A stretch of 40,291 nt of DNA from assembly GCA_900541135.1 (NCBI GenBank), contig UQIG01000018.1:1-40291 (forward strand), given 5' to 3'. Position 1 is the stretch's first letter. Each line of letters opens with the position of its first letter. The notes under the pieces are model-generated. The model did no database searches. It was not told the origin of the DNA and saw only the letters and a list, made by a program, of their open reading frames with translations. Positions 24,110-33,365 of this stretch are shown piece by piece. Both the position numbers and the translations under genes were made by a program. The stretch is from an uncultured Collinsella sp. Its GTDB lineage: Bacteria > Actinomycetota > Coriobacteriia > Coriobacteriales > Coriobacteriaceae.

Positions 24110-25123
24110 CTATCCCCTAAATTCAAAGGTGCTCAGGCCAAACGTCAGCAGATCGCCGTTGCGCAGCGGGCAGCGCGTAATGCGGCGGTTGTTGACGAGC
24201 GTGCCGTTGGTGGAATTGAGGTCCTCGATCGACCAATCCGAGCCCGTAAAGGTGAGCTGGGCGTGGCGGCGCGACACGTTGGGGTCGCGCAGGGCAATGT
24301 CGGAAACTGAGCGCTCGCGACCGATGGTCACCTGTGCGGAGGTGATGCTATGGCTCTCGCCGCTCACGACGTCGACGAGCTGGGCGAGCGGGCGCTGCGG
24401 GGCGCGAGTGCTCGCCATGTTGGAGGCGATGCCGGCTGCGGCGCCTAGGCCCACGGCGGCACCGGTCGCGGCGGCTCCGCCCATGCCGGCAAGCGCGTCG
24501 CGCGAGACGGTCTGAGGCACCGGGATGGGTGCGGCGGCGGGGTCGGGGACGCTAGGCGCGAAGGGGTCTGCCACGGCAAGCGGTTCGGGAGCGGCGGCGC
24601 GAGGCGTCGGCTGCTGCTGGGGCATGGCGGCGGGGCGCTGCTGCTGCGGGGCAGCAAACTGCTGCTGACCGGCGCGCGGGGCGCTGGCGGCACGGCTTGC
24701 CGCGGAGTTGTTCTGGCCCAGGCCGTTTTGATAGGCGCGCTCTTCTTCGTACAGGCGGCCGAGCGTGGGGGCATCGACGTTCTCGGCAAAGACCGAGAAC
24801 TTGCCGGCGCGCAGCTGCGGATCGATCATAAAGCGCACGAGGGGCTCGCCGACAAAGACATAGCGGCGCTTTTCGGCCTGCGCCTTCACAAACTCGCGGA
24901 CCTCGCGCGAAAGCTCGGGGTAGAACGGGGCGAGCATGGGATCGTCGTCGGCGGCGATAAGGATGGTATAGAGTGCCGGCGCCGTGTTGACGCCGTTGAT
25001 CACCAGAGTCTGATCCTCCATGTCGCGAGCGGCCTGCTTGGCAAGCTTCTTAAAGGAGAACGGGGCACGGGTGGCACCGAAGATGCCGGCCACGTGGTCC
25101 TCGAAGATGTTCAGGAAGTTCAC
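24110..25123 (-). CDS. fhaA: FhaA-like protein: DUF3662 plus FHA domain, 337 aa
   Basis: Residues 1 to about 115 match the FhaA N-terminal (DUF3662) domain (MNFLNIFEDHVAGIFGA onward, with the DDDPMLAPFYPELSREVREFV core). A linker rich in Ala, Pro and Gln (about 135-235) leads to a FHA domain (about 250-337) with GRERSVSDIAL, PNVSRRHAQL and NSTNGTLVNN. In mycobacteria FhaA binds the phosphorylated pseudokinase MviN and restrains peptidoglycan synthesis; a similar role here is inferred. The start overlaps the upstream kinase by 4 nt. Confidence 0.93.
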   Translation of the reverse strand: MNFLNIFEDHVAGIFGATRAPFSFKKLAKQAARDMEDQTLVINGVNTAPALYTILIAADDDPMLAPFYPELSREVREFVKAQAEKRRYVFVGEPLVRFMIDPQLRAGKFSVFAENVDAPTLGRLYEEERAYQNGLGQNNSAASRAASAPRAGQQQFAAPQQQRPAAMPQQQPTPRAAAPEPLAVADPFAPSVPDPAAAPIPVPQTVSRDALAGMGGAAATGAAVGLGAAAGIASNMASTRAPQRPLAQLVDVVSGESHSITSAQVTIGRERSVSDIALRDPNVSRRHAQLTFTGSDWSIEDLNSTNGTLVNNRRITRCPLRNGDLLTFGLSTFEFRG

Positions 25124-26973
25124 GAAAGATCACTCTCCGTATAGGTTCTTTGGTATCCGAGCAAATATAGGCATATCCCAACGATTATAGAGGATAGGAT
25201 TCCCGCAACCGCCGCCTTGGCGATGACCGCGGCTGCAAGGCTGGCAATTTCCATATGGTGTGCAAGACAGGACGCCGCTGCGCAGCCGATGCCGGTGACA
25301 GCGATGGCGGCGATTGCGGCAAGGTTTGAGCCCTGATTGGCACGCTTGGCATGGACATTGAGCAGCGCAGATGACGCCGCGGCAGTTGCCGCGACCAGCA
25401 CAAAGGCGACCCAAAGGAGCGGGTCTCCCAGCGCTGCGGCAACGTTACCGAGCCCCAGCACGCCTCCGGCTGAAAGCGCGACCCTGGCCAGACGGGCAAA
25501 AAGCGCGCCCATGCCCGTTGCCGCGGCGGCGCTTGCCGGGCCGAGCCAAAATGACGCGACGCCGGAGGCGACCCCAGCTGCCAGGAAGGTATTGCCGGTC
25601 AGACAGCCAAGCGCGAGTGCACAGGTGAGCGCGGCGCTCGCGGCAGCCTCGGTGCGACCCCAGGCGATCCACCAACCGGACATGGCAGCGGCAAAGATCA
25701 CCGCGACCGGCAACATCGACAGGATGCCCTGCGCCTGCATGGTGGCGTTGGCCATGAGCACCAAAAAGCCCACAGCCGAGATGGCCGAGCCGATCTGGGG
25801 GGCCAGGCCAGCCGCCGCTCCGATCGCGATAGCCGCAATGACCAGGCCGGGAAGCGCCGCGACCCCGGCCGTTTGCATCAGCAAAAAGCTAAAGGTGCCG
25901 CACGTTAGCGCCGAGATAGCGCGCATGGTGTAGTCGCGCGCATGGCTCCAGCGCGTGCCCGCCCAGCCGAGTGCGGGGTCGACCTCGATGGCGTCGTCCT
26001 CGTAGTGCGACGGCTCGATATCGTCGAGCTCCTGCTCGTCATCCGAAAGCTCGCCAACCATTTGCTCCAGGCTGCGACGGCCCTCGCGCACGCTGCCCAG
26101 ACCGGCAAGGAGCTGGTCGCAAAATGCCTCGATGCTGTTGGGGCGGTCCTGCGGCATGGGGGAGAGCGCGCTCATGAGCGCGCTCTCGGCTCCCGGGGGA
26201 AAGTGTGGTATCAGCTCACTGGGATAGGTGGCGCCGCCGATGATGTGGTCGAGCGAGTCGGCGGGCGTGGCCGCCATAAAGGGGGCGCTGCCGCACAGCC
26301 CCTCGTAGATCACGCAGGCAAGGGCAAAGACATCGGCGCGCTCGTCGACCGTGCCGGTCTCGATGTCGAGCTGCTCGGGCGGCATGTAGCCGATGGTGCC
26401 GCCGCGCGATCCGCCAAAGCCGCCGGCAGACGACAGCCGCGCCATGCCAAAGTCGGTGAGCTTTACATTGCCCGAATGGTCGATAAGCACATTGGCGGGC
26501 TTTATGTCCAGATGAAGCACGCCGTTTGCATGGGCAAAGGTGAGTGCCTGACCCAGCGCGTCGGCAATGGCCGCGGCCTCGTCAAAGGTGAGCGAGTGGC
26601 CGTCCACGCGATGCAAAAACTCGGCCAACGACATGCCGTCGACATACTCCATGACCAGGTAGGCATAGGCGGTGTCGTGCGTAAAGTCGATAACCTGCAC
26701 GATATTGGGATGTTGAAGCATGGCGGCGGTATGCGCCTCGCGCAGCACGTCCATGATGTCGCTGGCGGGCATGCCAGCGCCGTTGATAAGGGGAATGCGC
26801 TTAATGGCCACGCGACGGCGCAGATGCGTGTCGCGGCAAATCTCGATGGAGCCAAAACCGCCGGTCGCAAGCGTCTCGAGCGGCTGGTACCGCTTGAGCA
26901 GCTCGCGAGAGCTAGTGCCCTCCAAGGGAACGTCCGGCGAGAACCGGGCGGTATGTTGCGAGAAAAGCGGCAT
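25120..26973 (-). CDS. Ser/Thr kinase with polytopic C-terminal membrane domain, 617 aa
   Basis: N-terminal kinase domain: G-loop ATGGFGSIE (36-44), Lys58, catalytic loop HLDIKPAN (154-161), DFG (174-176), APE-like MPPEQL. The loop has HLD in place of HRD, so it is a non-RD kinase, which may not need activation-loop phosphorylation. An acidic stretch follows (about 285-310). Residues about 350-610 hold around nine hydrophobic helices and no PASTA repeats, so the sensing part is a membrane domain of unknown function. The ATG at 26973 has GAGGG 6-7 nt upstream; the TTG at 26979 is too close to it. It heads the operon, where mycobacteria have pknA after rodA-pbpA. A TACACT hexamer (minus strand, 27054-27059) may be its -10. 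Confidence 0.9.
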   Translation of the reverse strand: MPLFSQHTARFSPDVPLEGTSSRELLKRYQPLETLATGGFGSIEICRDTHLRRRVAIKRIPLINGAGMPASDIMDVLREAHTAAMLQHPNIVQVIDFTHDTAYAYLVMEYVDGMSLAEFLHRVDGHSLTFDEAAAIADALGQALTFAHANGVLHLDIKPANVLIDHSGNVKLTDFGMARLSSAGGFGGSRGGTIGYMPPEQLDIETGTVDERADVFALACVIYEGLCGSAPFMAATPADSLDHIIGGATYPSELIPHFPPGAESALMSALSPMPQDRPNSIEAFCDQLLAGLGSVREGRRSLEQMVGELSDDEQELDDIEPSHYEDDAIEVDPALGWAGTRWSHARDYTMRAISALTCGTFSFLLMQTAGVAALPGLVIAAIAIGAAAGLAPQIGSAISAVGFLVLMANATMQAQGILSMLPVAVIFAAAMSGWWIAWGRTEAAASAALTCALALGCLTGNTFLAAGVASGVASFWLGPASAAAATGMGALFARLARVALSAGGVLGLGNVAAALGDPLLWVAFVLVAATAAASSALLNVHAKRANQGSNLAAIAAIAVTGIGCAAASCLAHHMEIASLAAAVIAKAAVAGILSSIIVGICLYLLGYQRTYTESDLS

Positions 26974-27117
26974 GGCCAACCCTCGTGCGTTTAAAGTTCG
27001 TTTGCGAGCGGCGGGCGCGGGGCCGAGCCGTTCGCGGTGGCATAGATGCTGCTAGTGTAGCACGCTCAGGCGGATGGCGAGGATGGCGGGATGCGAGGCT
27101 GCCTGTCTGGCTTGGCC

Positions 27118-27834
27118 TTAGCGCTTCTTCTTGCTCTTCTTCTGCTTGCGCTGTTTGGCCTTTGCATTCTTGGGCTCGCTTTCCTGCTTGGCCTTGGCAG
27201 CGGCCTTTTCGGCCTTCATCTTCTTACGTTTGGTCTCGATGCGCAGTTTTTTGTTGATGCGCGCCTTAAGGAAGGAGCCAAACTGCTCGGCATCACCACG
27301 CACAAAGGTGTCCTTAGGGATTGTCACGCCCTGGTCGGCGAACATGGCCACAAAGATGCGCTCGCCGTCGAGTACGTGGTCGAGCTTGTCAAACGGGAAG
27401 AACTGCGACTTGCCGCTCTTGCCCCATACCATCAGGCCGTCCTCGTTGGCAGCGACGCGGCGATAGCGGCCACCCATGGACTCGTCTGCCTCGACGGCGT
27501 CGATAAAGTCGCGGGCGAGGGTGTGGTGCAGGTTTTTGCTCCACCAGGCCAAAAAGGCGCCGAATACGATCAGGACGACGCCGAACTTGATCCAGTTGCC
27601 GCCGGCCACCAGCATGCCAATGCCGAGCAGCGCGGCAAATGCCGCGGCGACATACAGCGAGCCGCGACGCCTGGGCGAGGCGACCAGGCGGGCGAAGTCG
27701 GTGACCAGGTCGTTTTCGTACTGATACTCGTTGAGGTACAGGATGCCGTCGTCGGCTGCGGCCTGCTCCTCGAGCGCGACCTCGACCTGGTCGGCTGCTT
27801 CGGAGGGAACGAGGTTGCTCTCTGCGTCTGCCAT
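27118..27834 (-). CDS. YcxB-like membrane protein, 238 aa
   Basis: Two close hydrophobic helices (about 60-78 and 82-98) are followed by a cytoplasmic segment with GKSGKSQFFPFDKLDHVLDGERIFVAMFADQGVTIPKDTF, the type of the YcxB-like/DUF family of small two-helix proteins, then a very Lys-rich tail (about 205-238). Function unknown. The Lys tail could bind RNA or phospholipid. Its start is 115 bp from the dnaX start and the two genes diverge. Confidence 0.8.
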   Translation of the reverse strand: MADAESNLVPSEAADQVEVALEEQAAADDGILYLNEYQYENDLVTDFARLVASPRRRGSLYVAAAFAALLGIGMLVAGGNWIKFGVVLIVFGAFLAWWSKNLHHTLARDFIDAVEADESMGGRYRRVAANEDGLMVWGKSGKSQFFPFDKLDHVLDGERIFVAMFADQGVTIPKDTFVRGDAEQFGSFLKARINKKLRIETKRKKMKAEKAAAKAKQESEPKNAKAKQRKQKKSKKKR

Positions 27835-27949
27835 GCTCTTTGGACTCCTATCGCGGCGGGCTCGCCGTACGGGTTATTATGAGTGCAGTATGCCGTGCGA
27901 CCGCATGGCCGTCGCGGCAACAAGACTCAGTATACCCGGGGGAGCACCC

Positions 27950-30448
27950 ATGGAATCGTTGTACCGAAAGTATCGCCCGCTCACCTTTGACTCCGTGGTG
28001 GGCCAGCAGCATATCGTCTCGACGCTCGAGCACGCCATCACCGAGGGGCGCCTGTCCCACGCGTACCTGTTCTGCGGACCGCGCGGCACGGGCAAGACCA
28101 CCATGGCGCGCATCCTTGCCAAGGCGCTACTGTGCCGCAACGCCGAGGCGGCGCGCGCCGAGGGCGCAAGCGGCTGCATGCCCGACGGCACCTGTGAGGA
28201 GTGCGAGCTCATCGCCGAGGGCAACCACCCCGATGTCTACGAGCTCGATGCCGCAAGCCGCACGGGCGTGGACAATGTGCGCGAGGAGATCATCAACTCC
28301 GTCAACTTTGCCCCGGTGCGCGGCAAGTACAAGATCTATATCATCGACGAGGTTCACATGCTCACGACGGCGGCGTTCAACGCGCTGCTCAAGACGCTCG
28401 AGGAGCCGCCGGCGCACGTGATCTTCGTGCTGTGCACCACCGATCCGCAAAAGATTCTGGAGACCATCCTCTCGCGCTGCCAGCGCTTCGATTTCCACCG
28501 CATCGGCAACGAGGATATCGAACATCGCCTGTCCTACGTGTGTGAGCAGGAGGGCTTCGATTACGACGACGAGGCGCTGGCCATCGTGGCGCGCCATGCC
28601 AAGGGCGGCATGCGCGACGCGCTTTCCACACTGGAGCAGCTGAGCGTTTTTGGCAACGGAGCCGTGCACGCGGACGATGCCCGCTCACTTTTGGGCGAGG
28701 TTTCGGACCAGATCCTGGGCGAATTTGCCCACGCCATCGCCGAGTGTGATATTGCTGAGCTCTATGGGCTCATTCGCGCACAGGTCGAGGAGGGCAATGA
28801 CCTGCTTGAGCTGACGCGCGACCTGGTGGCGCACGTGCGCGACGTGTATGTGGCCTGCGTTGCCGGTGCCCGTGCCGAGCTGTTTGAGGGCGGGGCCGAG
28901 CAGGCCGAGGCGCTTGCTGCCGAGGCTGCTGCTTTTGGCGAGCATCCGGCCGACCGTCTGGCCCGCGTGCTGACGGTGCTCGACGATGCCGCGCTGGAGA
29001 TGAGGGGCGCGAGCGACGTGCGCCTGGTGCTCGAGATCGCCTGCACGCGTCTGGCGCGTCCCGAGGCCGATTTGACGATTGAAGCCCTGGCCGAGCGCGT
29101 GGCACGCTTGGAGACCATGGTCGCCAACGGCGCCGTGCCGGCGAGCGTGGCTGCTGCTCAGGCCGCCGCGCCTGCAGCATCCGCACCCGCTGCTGCCCAG
29201 CAGCCGACACTGATCTCGGGTGCCCGAGCTGCTACTCCTGCGGCGACCGCCGCCCCCGCTGCTACGTCCGCGCATCAGGGTGGCATGCCTTGGGACCGCG
29301 GCTCTGCTGTTCCGGCTGCCCAGCCTGCGCCCACGCCAACCCCCAAGCCCGCCGCGCCTGCGCCTCAGCCTACGCCGGTTCCGAAGCCTCAGCCCGTCAC
29401 TCCGGCTCCCGTACCTGCCACTGTGCCGGCACCTAAGCCCCGGCCCAACACTGCCGCTCAGGTTGCTGCCGCCGGCGCCGCCGAGACCCCCGCGGTTGAG
29501 GATGCCGGCGAGCTCCAGCGCAAATGGGCCGAGGTCGTCGAGCGCGTCAAGGCGCGCCAAGCCTCCTACGCGGGGCTTTTGCTCAACGCCCGCGCCACGG
29601 CGGACGACGGCTCCAAGCTCACGGTCTCGTTCCCTGCGGGCTCGACCTTTGCCATCAAGATGCTCGGCCGCGCTGACACGCAATCGGTGGTCTTGCCGAC
29701 GGTCTGCGCGGTCTTCGGTCGTCGCACCGTCGACTATGTCCTGGATGGGGGTGGCACGCCGGCTCCTCAACATGAGGAGCATTCTCCATCTGCACGGGCT
29801 GCGGTATCTGCGGACCCGCAACCCGTGTCCTCGGCGGCCCCTGTATCCTCGAGCGTCAGCGCGACGCAGCCAAAAGCGGCACCGGTAGCGGCACCGACCC
29901 CGTCGGCGCCTGAACCCGCTGCGTCCAAATCGGCTGCTCCGGCTCCCGCGCCCAAGCCTGTCGCTCCTGCGCCCAAGTCATCCGACCTGGCTAAGGCCCC
30001 CTGGCTGCGCTCCGACAACCCTGCCGGCGCTCCTGCCACGGGCAAGCTCCCGACCGAGCCCGCGCCCCGCGCGCCCGAGCGCTCGTCCGCTCCCAAATCT
30101 CAGCCTGCCGCGCCGTCTGCGCCGTGGGAATCCGAGCAGGTGCCCTACGACGACGCCATGGTCGGCGGCTTTGCCGGCGATGCCGGCGGGGACGATCTGC
30201 CCCCGTTCGACGTGCCTGCTGCGGCGTCTGCGCCCAGCCCTGTCGCTTCAGCCGCGGTTCCCGCAGCTGCGACGTCCGCTCCCGCAAGCGACGACGCCCC
30301 CGCTGTCCCTTGGGAGTCCAACCCCGGCGCCGGTAGCCCCTTCGGCCACCAGGGCGCAGCCCCGAGCATCCCGCAGACCGAGGATGAGGCCAAGGCCCTC
30401 ATCCGCAGCGTCTTCGGCCAGGCCACCATCTTCAAACCGGTGGAGTAA
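27950..30448 (+). CDS. dnaX: DNA polymerase III subunit gamma/tau, 832 aa
   Basis: Clamp-loader ATPase subunit. MESLYRKYRPLTF, Walker A GPRGTGKTT (43-51), a four-Cys zinc site (C62, C76, C82, C85), and DEVHMLT place it in the DnaX family. The C-terminal half has a long Ala/Pro-rich region (about 395-540 and 600-830), broken by a folded segment (about 520-590) that may bind the polymerase. ATG at 27950 is chosen because GGGGGAG lies 5 nt before it; the frame remains open upstream in DNA shared with the divergent promoter. No A-rich slippery site for a shorter gamma form was seen. Confidence 0.96.
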   Translation: MESLYRKYRPLTFDSVVGQQHIVSTLEHAITEGRLSHAYLFCGPRGTGKTTMARILAKALLCRNAEAARAEGASGCMPDGTCEECELIAEGNHPDVYELDAASRTGVDNVREEIINSVNFAPVRGKYKIYIIDEVHMLTTAAFNALLKTLEEPPAHVIFVLCTTDPQKILETILSRCQRFDFHRIGNEDIEHRLSYVCEQEGFDYDDEALAIVARHAKGGMRDALSTLEQLSVFGNGAVHADDARSLLGEVSDQILGEFAHAIAECDIAELYGLIRAQVEEGNDLLELTRDLVAHVRDVYVACVAGARAELFEGGAEQAEALAAEAAAFGEHPADRLARVLTVLDDAALEMRGASDVRLVLEIACTRLARPEADLTIEALAERVARLETMVANGAVPASVAAAQAAAPAASAPAAAQQPTLISGARAATPAATAAPAATSAHQGGMPWDRGSAVPAAQPAPTPTPKPAAPAPQPTPVPKPQPVTPAPVPATVPAPKPRPNTAAQVAAAGAAETPAVEDAGELQRKWAEVVERVKARQASYAGLLLNARATADDGSKLTVSFPAGSTFAIKMLGRADTQSVVLPTVCAVFGRRTVDYVLDGGGTPAPQHEEHSPSARAAVSADPQPVSSAAPVSSSVSATQPKAAPVAAPTPSAPEPAASKSAAPAPAPKPVAPAPKSSDLAKAPWLRSDNPAGAPATGKLPTEPAPRAPERSSAPKSQPAAPSAPWESEQVPYDDAMVGGFAGDAGGDDLPPFDVPAAASAPSPVASAAVPAAATSAPASDDAPAVPWESNPGAGSPFGHQGAAPSIPQTEDEAKALIRSVFGQATIFKPVE

Positions 30449-30469
30449 CCGTGCGGGCGGGCATACTGC

Positions 30470-30943
30470 TCAAGAAGAGGGCTCAATGTCCGGGCGCATC
30501 TGCATTTCGGACATGTGTAGTGTGGTGCCGCGTATATCGCATTCGAGCAGACAGGTGCGTGACGGTCGGCCTAGGATGCTGAGGTCGATACGATACGTCG
30601 CATGGCTGTCCGTGTGCTCGACTTGTTCGGCGTTGACGGTTGCTCCGATTGTCGATAAAGAGCCCGGTTCGGCATTGACAATCTTGAAGTCCTTTATCTT
30701 GACCCTGAACTCTTGGTAGAGGGACGGGCTGTTGTAGTAGACGGTTCGGGTTCCGTCGGTGCACTTATCGGTCGCTTCCCATTTGACGACGGGCTGGTCC
30801 GAGCTGGCTATCAGCAGTTCTGCTCCAAAGGCTATGGCATGGGTGATGACAACCAGCAATGCCCAGCCGACAAAGAGATAGAGAACCACATATGCAACGG
30901 GGTGTTTTGAGCGGATGTTTTGGAGCACGTCGGGGGCATTCAT
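30470..30943 (-). CDS. Hypothetical membrane-anchored protein, 157 aa
   Basis: Not recognised. An N-terminal helix (about 17-44, YVVLYLFVGWALLVVITHAI) is followed by an exported part with two Cys (about residue 61, CTDG, and 132-134, CLLEC) that could pair. AGGTG lies 4 nt before ATG. It converges on dnaX with a 21-bp gap. Its GC content is lower than that of its neighbours, which may mean recent gain. Confidence 0.7.
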   Translation of the reverse strand: MNAPDVLQNIRSKHPVAYVVLYLFVGWALLVVITHAIAFGAELLIASSDQPVVKWEATDKCTDGTRTVYYNSPSLYQEFRVKIKDFKIVNAEPGSLSTIGATVNAEQVEHTDSHATYRIDLSILGRPSRTCLLECDIRGTTLHMSEMQMRPDIEPSS

Positions 30944-31085
30944 GGGGCACCTCCAAATTGCTGTCTGTGATAATCAAATTATACCCCACCGCATGTGCGC
31001 CGCTTCGAGTAGTGGCTCGGCATTTAGCCATTTAGTGGTACGCATTAAATGTCGGATTCCGGCTCTACAAGATTTAGCTTTCAAT

Positions 31086-31120
31086 ATTATGCAGGTGCGA
31101 ATTATTCAACCTTGCATAAT
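31086..31120. repeat. Imperfect palindrome in AT-rich gap
   Basis: attatgca-ggt (31086-31096) pairs with acc-t-tgcataat (31109-31120), an 8-bp arm plus three pairs, with one unpaired base. It lies in the 339-bp gap between the hypothetical gene and ybaB, which otherwise shows only AT-rich sequence and no gene. It could be a protein-binding site for the ybaB-recR promoter. Confidence 0.4.
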
Positions 31121-31282
31121 CTTTGGGTGCGTCTTGCACTCCAGGACATGTATATCGACTGAGGTAGCGTGGCTGTCCCGCTCGCTTGCCCCGCGCCGTG
31201 GTACGATTTTTGAGTTTGAAAGTCCCGCCGCGTCCCGGCTGCCCTTGCAGCTCGGCGTGCGGCCGCACGTAAAGGAGCCATC

Positions 31283-31603
31283 ATGGCCGGTATGAACATG
31301 CAGCAGATGATGAAGCAGGCCCGCAAGATGCAGGAGCAGCTTGCCGCCGCGCAGGAGAACCTCAAGTCCCAGACCGTCGACGCCTCTGCCGGCGGCGGCA
31401 TGGTCAAGGTGACCGTTAACGGCGAGATGGAGCTCGTCAACCTCACCATCGATCCCGATGCGCTCGATCCCGAGGACGTCGATATGCTGCAGGACATGAT
31501 CATGGCTGCCGTCAACGAGGCCGTTCGCGGCGTCAACGAGCTCGCCAACAAGCAGATGGGCGCCATCACCGGCGGCCTCAACATTCCGGGCATGCCGTTC
31601 TAA
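31283..31603 (+). CDS. ybaB: Nucleoid-associated protein YbaB/EbfC, 106 aa
   Basis: Small DNA-binding dimer. MNMQQMMKQARKMQEQLAAAQ and the GMVKVTVNGEMELVNLTIDP core are typical of YbaB. AAAGGAG lies 5 nt before ATG. It is followed 13 bp later by recR, the usual partner pair, and preceded after a gap by dnaX. Confidence 0.95.
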   Translation: MAGMNMQQMMKQARKMQEQLAAAQENLKSQTVDASAGGGMVKVTVNGEMELVNLTIDPDALDPEDVDMLQDMIMAAVNEAVRGVNELANKQMGAITGGLNIPGMPF

Positions 31604-31616
31604 GACACGCATATAT

Positions 31617-32213
31617 ATGAGCGCGAATCACAGTCTGCAAAAACTGCTCGATGAGCTGGGTCGTCTGCCGGGCATTGGTCCCAAGTCGGCCCAGCGCATC
31701 GCCTATTACCTGCTCGAGGCCGATGCCGAGGAGGCCCGCCGCCTGGCCGAGGCCATCCTGGAGGTCAAGCAGGAGGTCCACTTTTGCAGCCGTTGCTTTA
31801 ACTATGCCACGGCCGACGAGTGCTCCATCTGCCAGGACCCGATGCGCGACACCGCTCGTATTTGCGTGGTGGGCGAGCCGCGCGACGTCCAGGCAATCGA
31901 GCGCACGGGCAGCTACCATGGCCTGTACCATGTGCTGGGCGGCGTGATCAGCCCCATGGACAAGATCGGTCCCGAGCAACTGCACATCCGCGAGCTGCTG
32001 GCGCGCCTGGGCCACGAGGACATCCACGAGGTCATTATCGCCACCAACCCCAACATTGAGGGCGAGACCACGGCGAGCTACCTTGCTCGTACCATCAAGC
32101 CATTGGGCGTCGAGGTGTCGCGTCTTGCGAGCGGCCTTCCCGTGGGCGGCGACTTGGAGTATGCCGACGAGCTTACGCTTGGCCGCGCTATCGAGGCCCG
32201 CCGCGCGATCTAG
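31617..32213 (+). CDS. recR: Recombination mediator RecR, 198 aa
   Basis: Works with RecF and RecO to load RecA on gapped DNA. Helix-hairpin-helix LPGIGPKSAQRIA (about 17-29), four-Cys zinc site (C57, C60, C69, C72) and the TOPRIM segment VVGEPRDVQAIERTGSYHGLYHVLGG are present, and the length is standard. A clear ribosome site is not seen, so it may be coupled to ybaB translation. Confidence 0.95.
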   Translation: MSANHSLQKLLDELGRLPGIGPKSAQRIAYYLLEADAEEARRLAEAILEVKQEVHFCSRCFNYATADECSICQDPMRDTARICVVGEPRDVQAIERTGSYHGLYHVLGGVISPMDKIGPEQLHIRELLARLGHEDIHEVIIATNPNIEGETTASYLARTIKPLGVEVSRLASGLPVGGDLEYADELTLGRAIEARRAI

Positions 32214-32363
32214 GCGGCGTCAGCTTCGCGGTATGCCCCGTCGGTCTGCCGCACGGGGCGCTCATAATTGGGCACGCGTTCATGCATTTGTTGTGCAACA
32301 AACCTGCTTTTCATTCGCTTATCGCGTGGATGGGTCCGCTCGCACCTCGTATTTGCCCATTCG

Positions 32364-32392
32364 TTGCGCAACCTTTTGGGTTCGCTGATACA
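32364..32392 (+). promoter_or_regulatory. Candidate promoter for the exported protein-kinase-FHA operon
   Basis: ttgcgc (32364-32369) and gataca (32387-32392) are separated by 17 bp, a fair sigma-70-like pair. A hairpin follows inside the predicted leader. The remaining 32214-32363 holds a GC-rich hairpin gccccgt...acggggc but no gene. Confidence 0.4.
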
Positions 32393-32416
32393 CTCAAATG
32401 TGGATATGAAAGAATG

Positions 32417-32442
32417 CGCCGCTTTTAAGCGGCGTGTTTTTG
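32417..32442 (+). terminator. Terminator-like hairpin just before the operon start; possible attenuator
   Basis: cgccgcttttaagcggcg followed by tgtttttg is a good intrinsic terminator shape. It ends 3 nt before GGAGGA, the ribosome site of the next gene (ATG 32457). It could terminate recR transcription or, if the promoter at 32364 is real, attenuate the downstream operon. Confidence 0.65.
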
Positions 32443-32456
32443 TTGGAGGAGAACGC

Positions 32457-33365
32457 ATGCGGCCCGGGGGCACTCAGACAAAGCATGGCGCCGCGGTGCG
32501 CATGCGACGCCGGCTGGGCCTGGCGCCTCGGGCGTATGTGCTGCTGTCTTGCTCGCTCGTGCTGGTCATAGCCGGTGTTTCGGCTTATGGCATGACGGTG
32601 CCGTCCATGGTGCAGGCGCATACTGCGCGCGAGCTGCATATTGGGCGCAAGGCCAAAAGCGACTTGGGAACGACAACTGGATATGCGTGGGCGAGCGTGG
32701 TCGGGCGCACCGTGTTCGGCGTCGATCCCGCGGACGAGGGTGAGCAGGTGTCCAACGAGATCACGCTGGCAAACGGCAAGACCATCGTGCTCACCAACAC
32801 CAAGGTCATTACGAAGCTTTCCAATAACAGCGTGGCTTCTGTCGTTAACAAGACAGAGCAGCAGAAGGAGCAGGATACGCAGCAGGCGGGTAAGCCCGGC
32901 GGCTCGGACGGGTCCGGTTCTGGCGCCGGCTCGGCGGGTTCGGGCGGTGGTTCCGGTTCGGGTTCCGCCTCTGGCGGTGGATCTTCGAGTGGCGGCTCGA
33001 CGGACAGCGGTGCCGGCGGCGACACGGGCTCGGGTGGTCTCTCGGCTGCCGAGGAGGAGAGCATCCACAATTGGCTCGTGACCAAATACAACATGCTCGA
33101 TGGCTATGTTGCCCGCGCCAACAGCGCGGTTTCGACCTATAACTCCACGGGGGACTATGGGCCGTGCGATAGCCTGGCCGACGATATGTTCGTCATCCGT
33201 GCCGAGTTTGGCCGGCAAACGTTTTCTCCCAAGTCAAAGTGGTATCGGCAATACGCCAACCTATGGGGCTGCTACACCAATCTGTGCCAATGGGTGGGGC
33301 ATTACGGCGATGACGACGTCGCGCTCAACAACTTCAATACCAAAGTGGCGGCGATCGCCCTATGA
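32457..33365 (+). CDS. Exported, membrane-anchored protein with Ser/Gly linker, 302 aa
   Basis: Not recognised as a known family. An Arg-rich N-terminus precedes one hydrophobic helix (about 27-46, AYVLLSCSLVLVIAGVSAYG), a signal anchor that would place the rest outside. Residues about 55-130 are a folded domain, about 140-200 a Gly/Ser-rich linker, and about 210-302 a small helical domain with Cys in CDSLADD and WGCYTNLCQW, suggesting a disulfide. GGAGGAGA lies 5 nt before ATG. The stop overlaps the kinase start by 4 nt (ATGA), so the two are translated together. It is a plausible sensor or substrate for that kinase. Confidence 0.85.
   Translation: MRPGGTQTKHGAAVRMRRRLGLAPRAYVLLSCSLVLVIAGVSAYGMTVPSMVQAHTARELHIGRKAKSDLGTTTGYAWASVVGRTVFGVDPADEGEQVSNEITLANGKTIVLTNTKVITKLSNNSVASVVNKTEQQKEQDTQQAGKPGGSDGSGSGAGSAGSGGGSGSGSASGGGSSSGGSTDSGAGGDTGSGGLSAAEEESIHNWLVTKYNMLDGYVARANSAVSTYNSTGDYGPCDSLADDMFVIRAEFGRQTFSPKSKWYRQYANLWGCYTNLCQWVGHYGDDDVALNNFNTKVAAIAL

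Noticed and set aside
27835..27949. A signal recognition particle RNA gene upstream of dnaX
   Set aside because: Such a gene is sometimes next to dnaX, but the 115-bp gap shows no long hairpin with the conserved apical loop.
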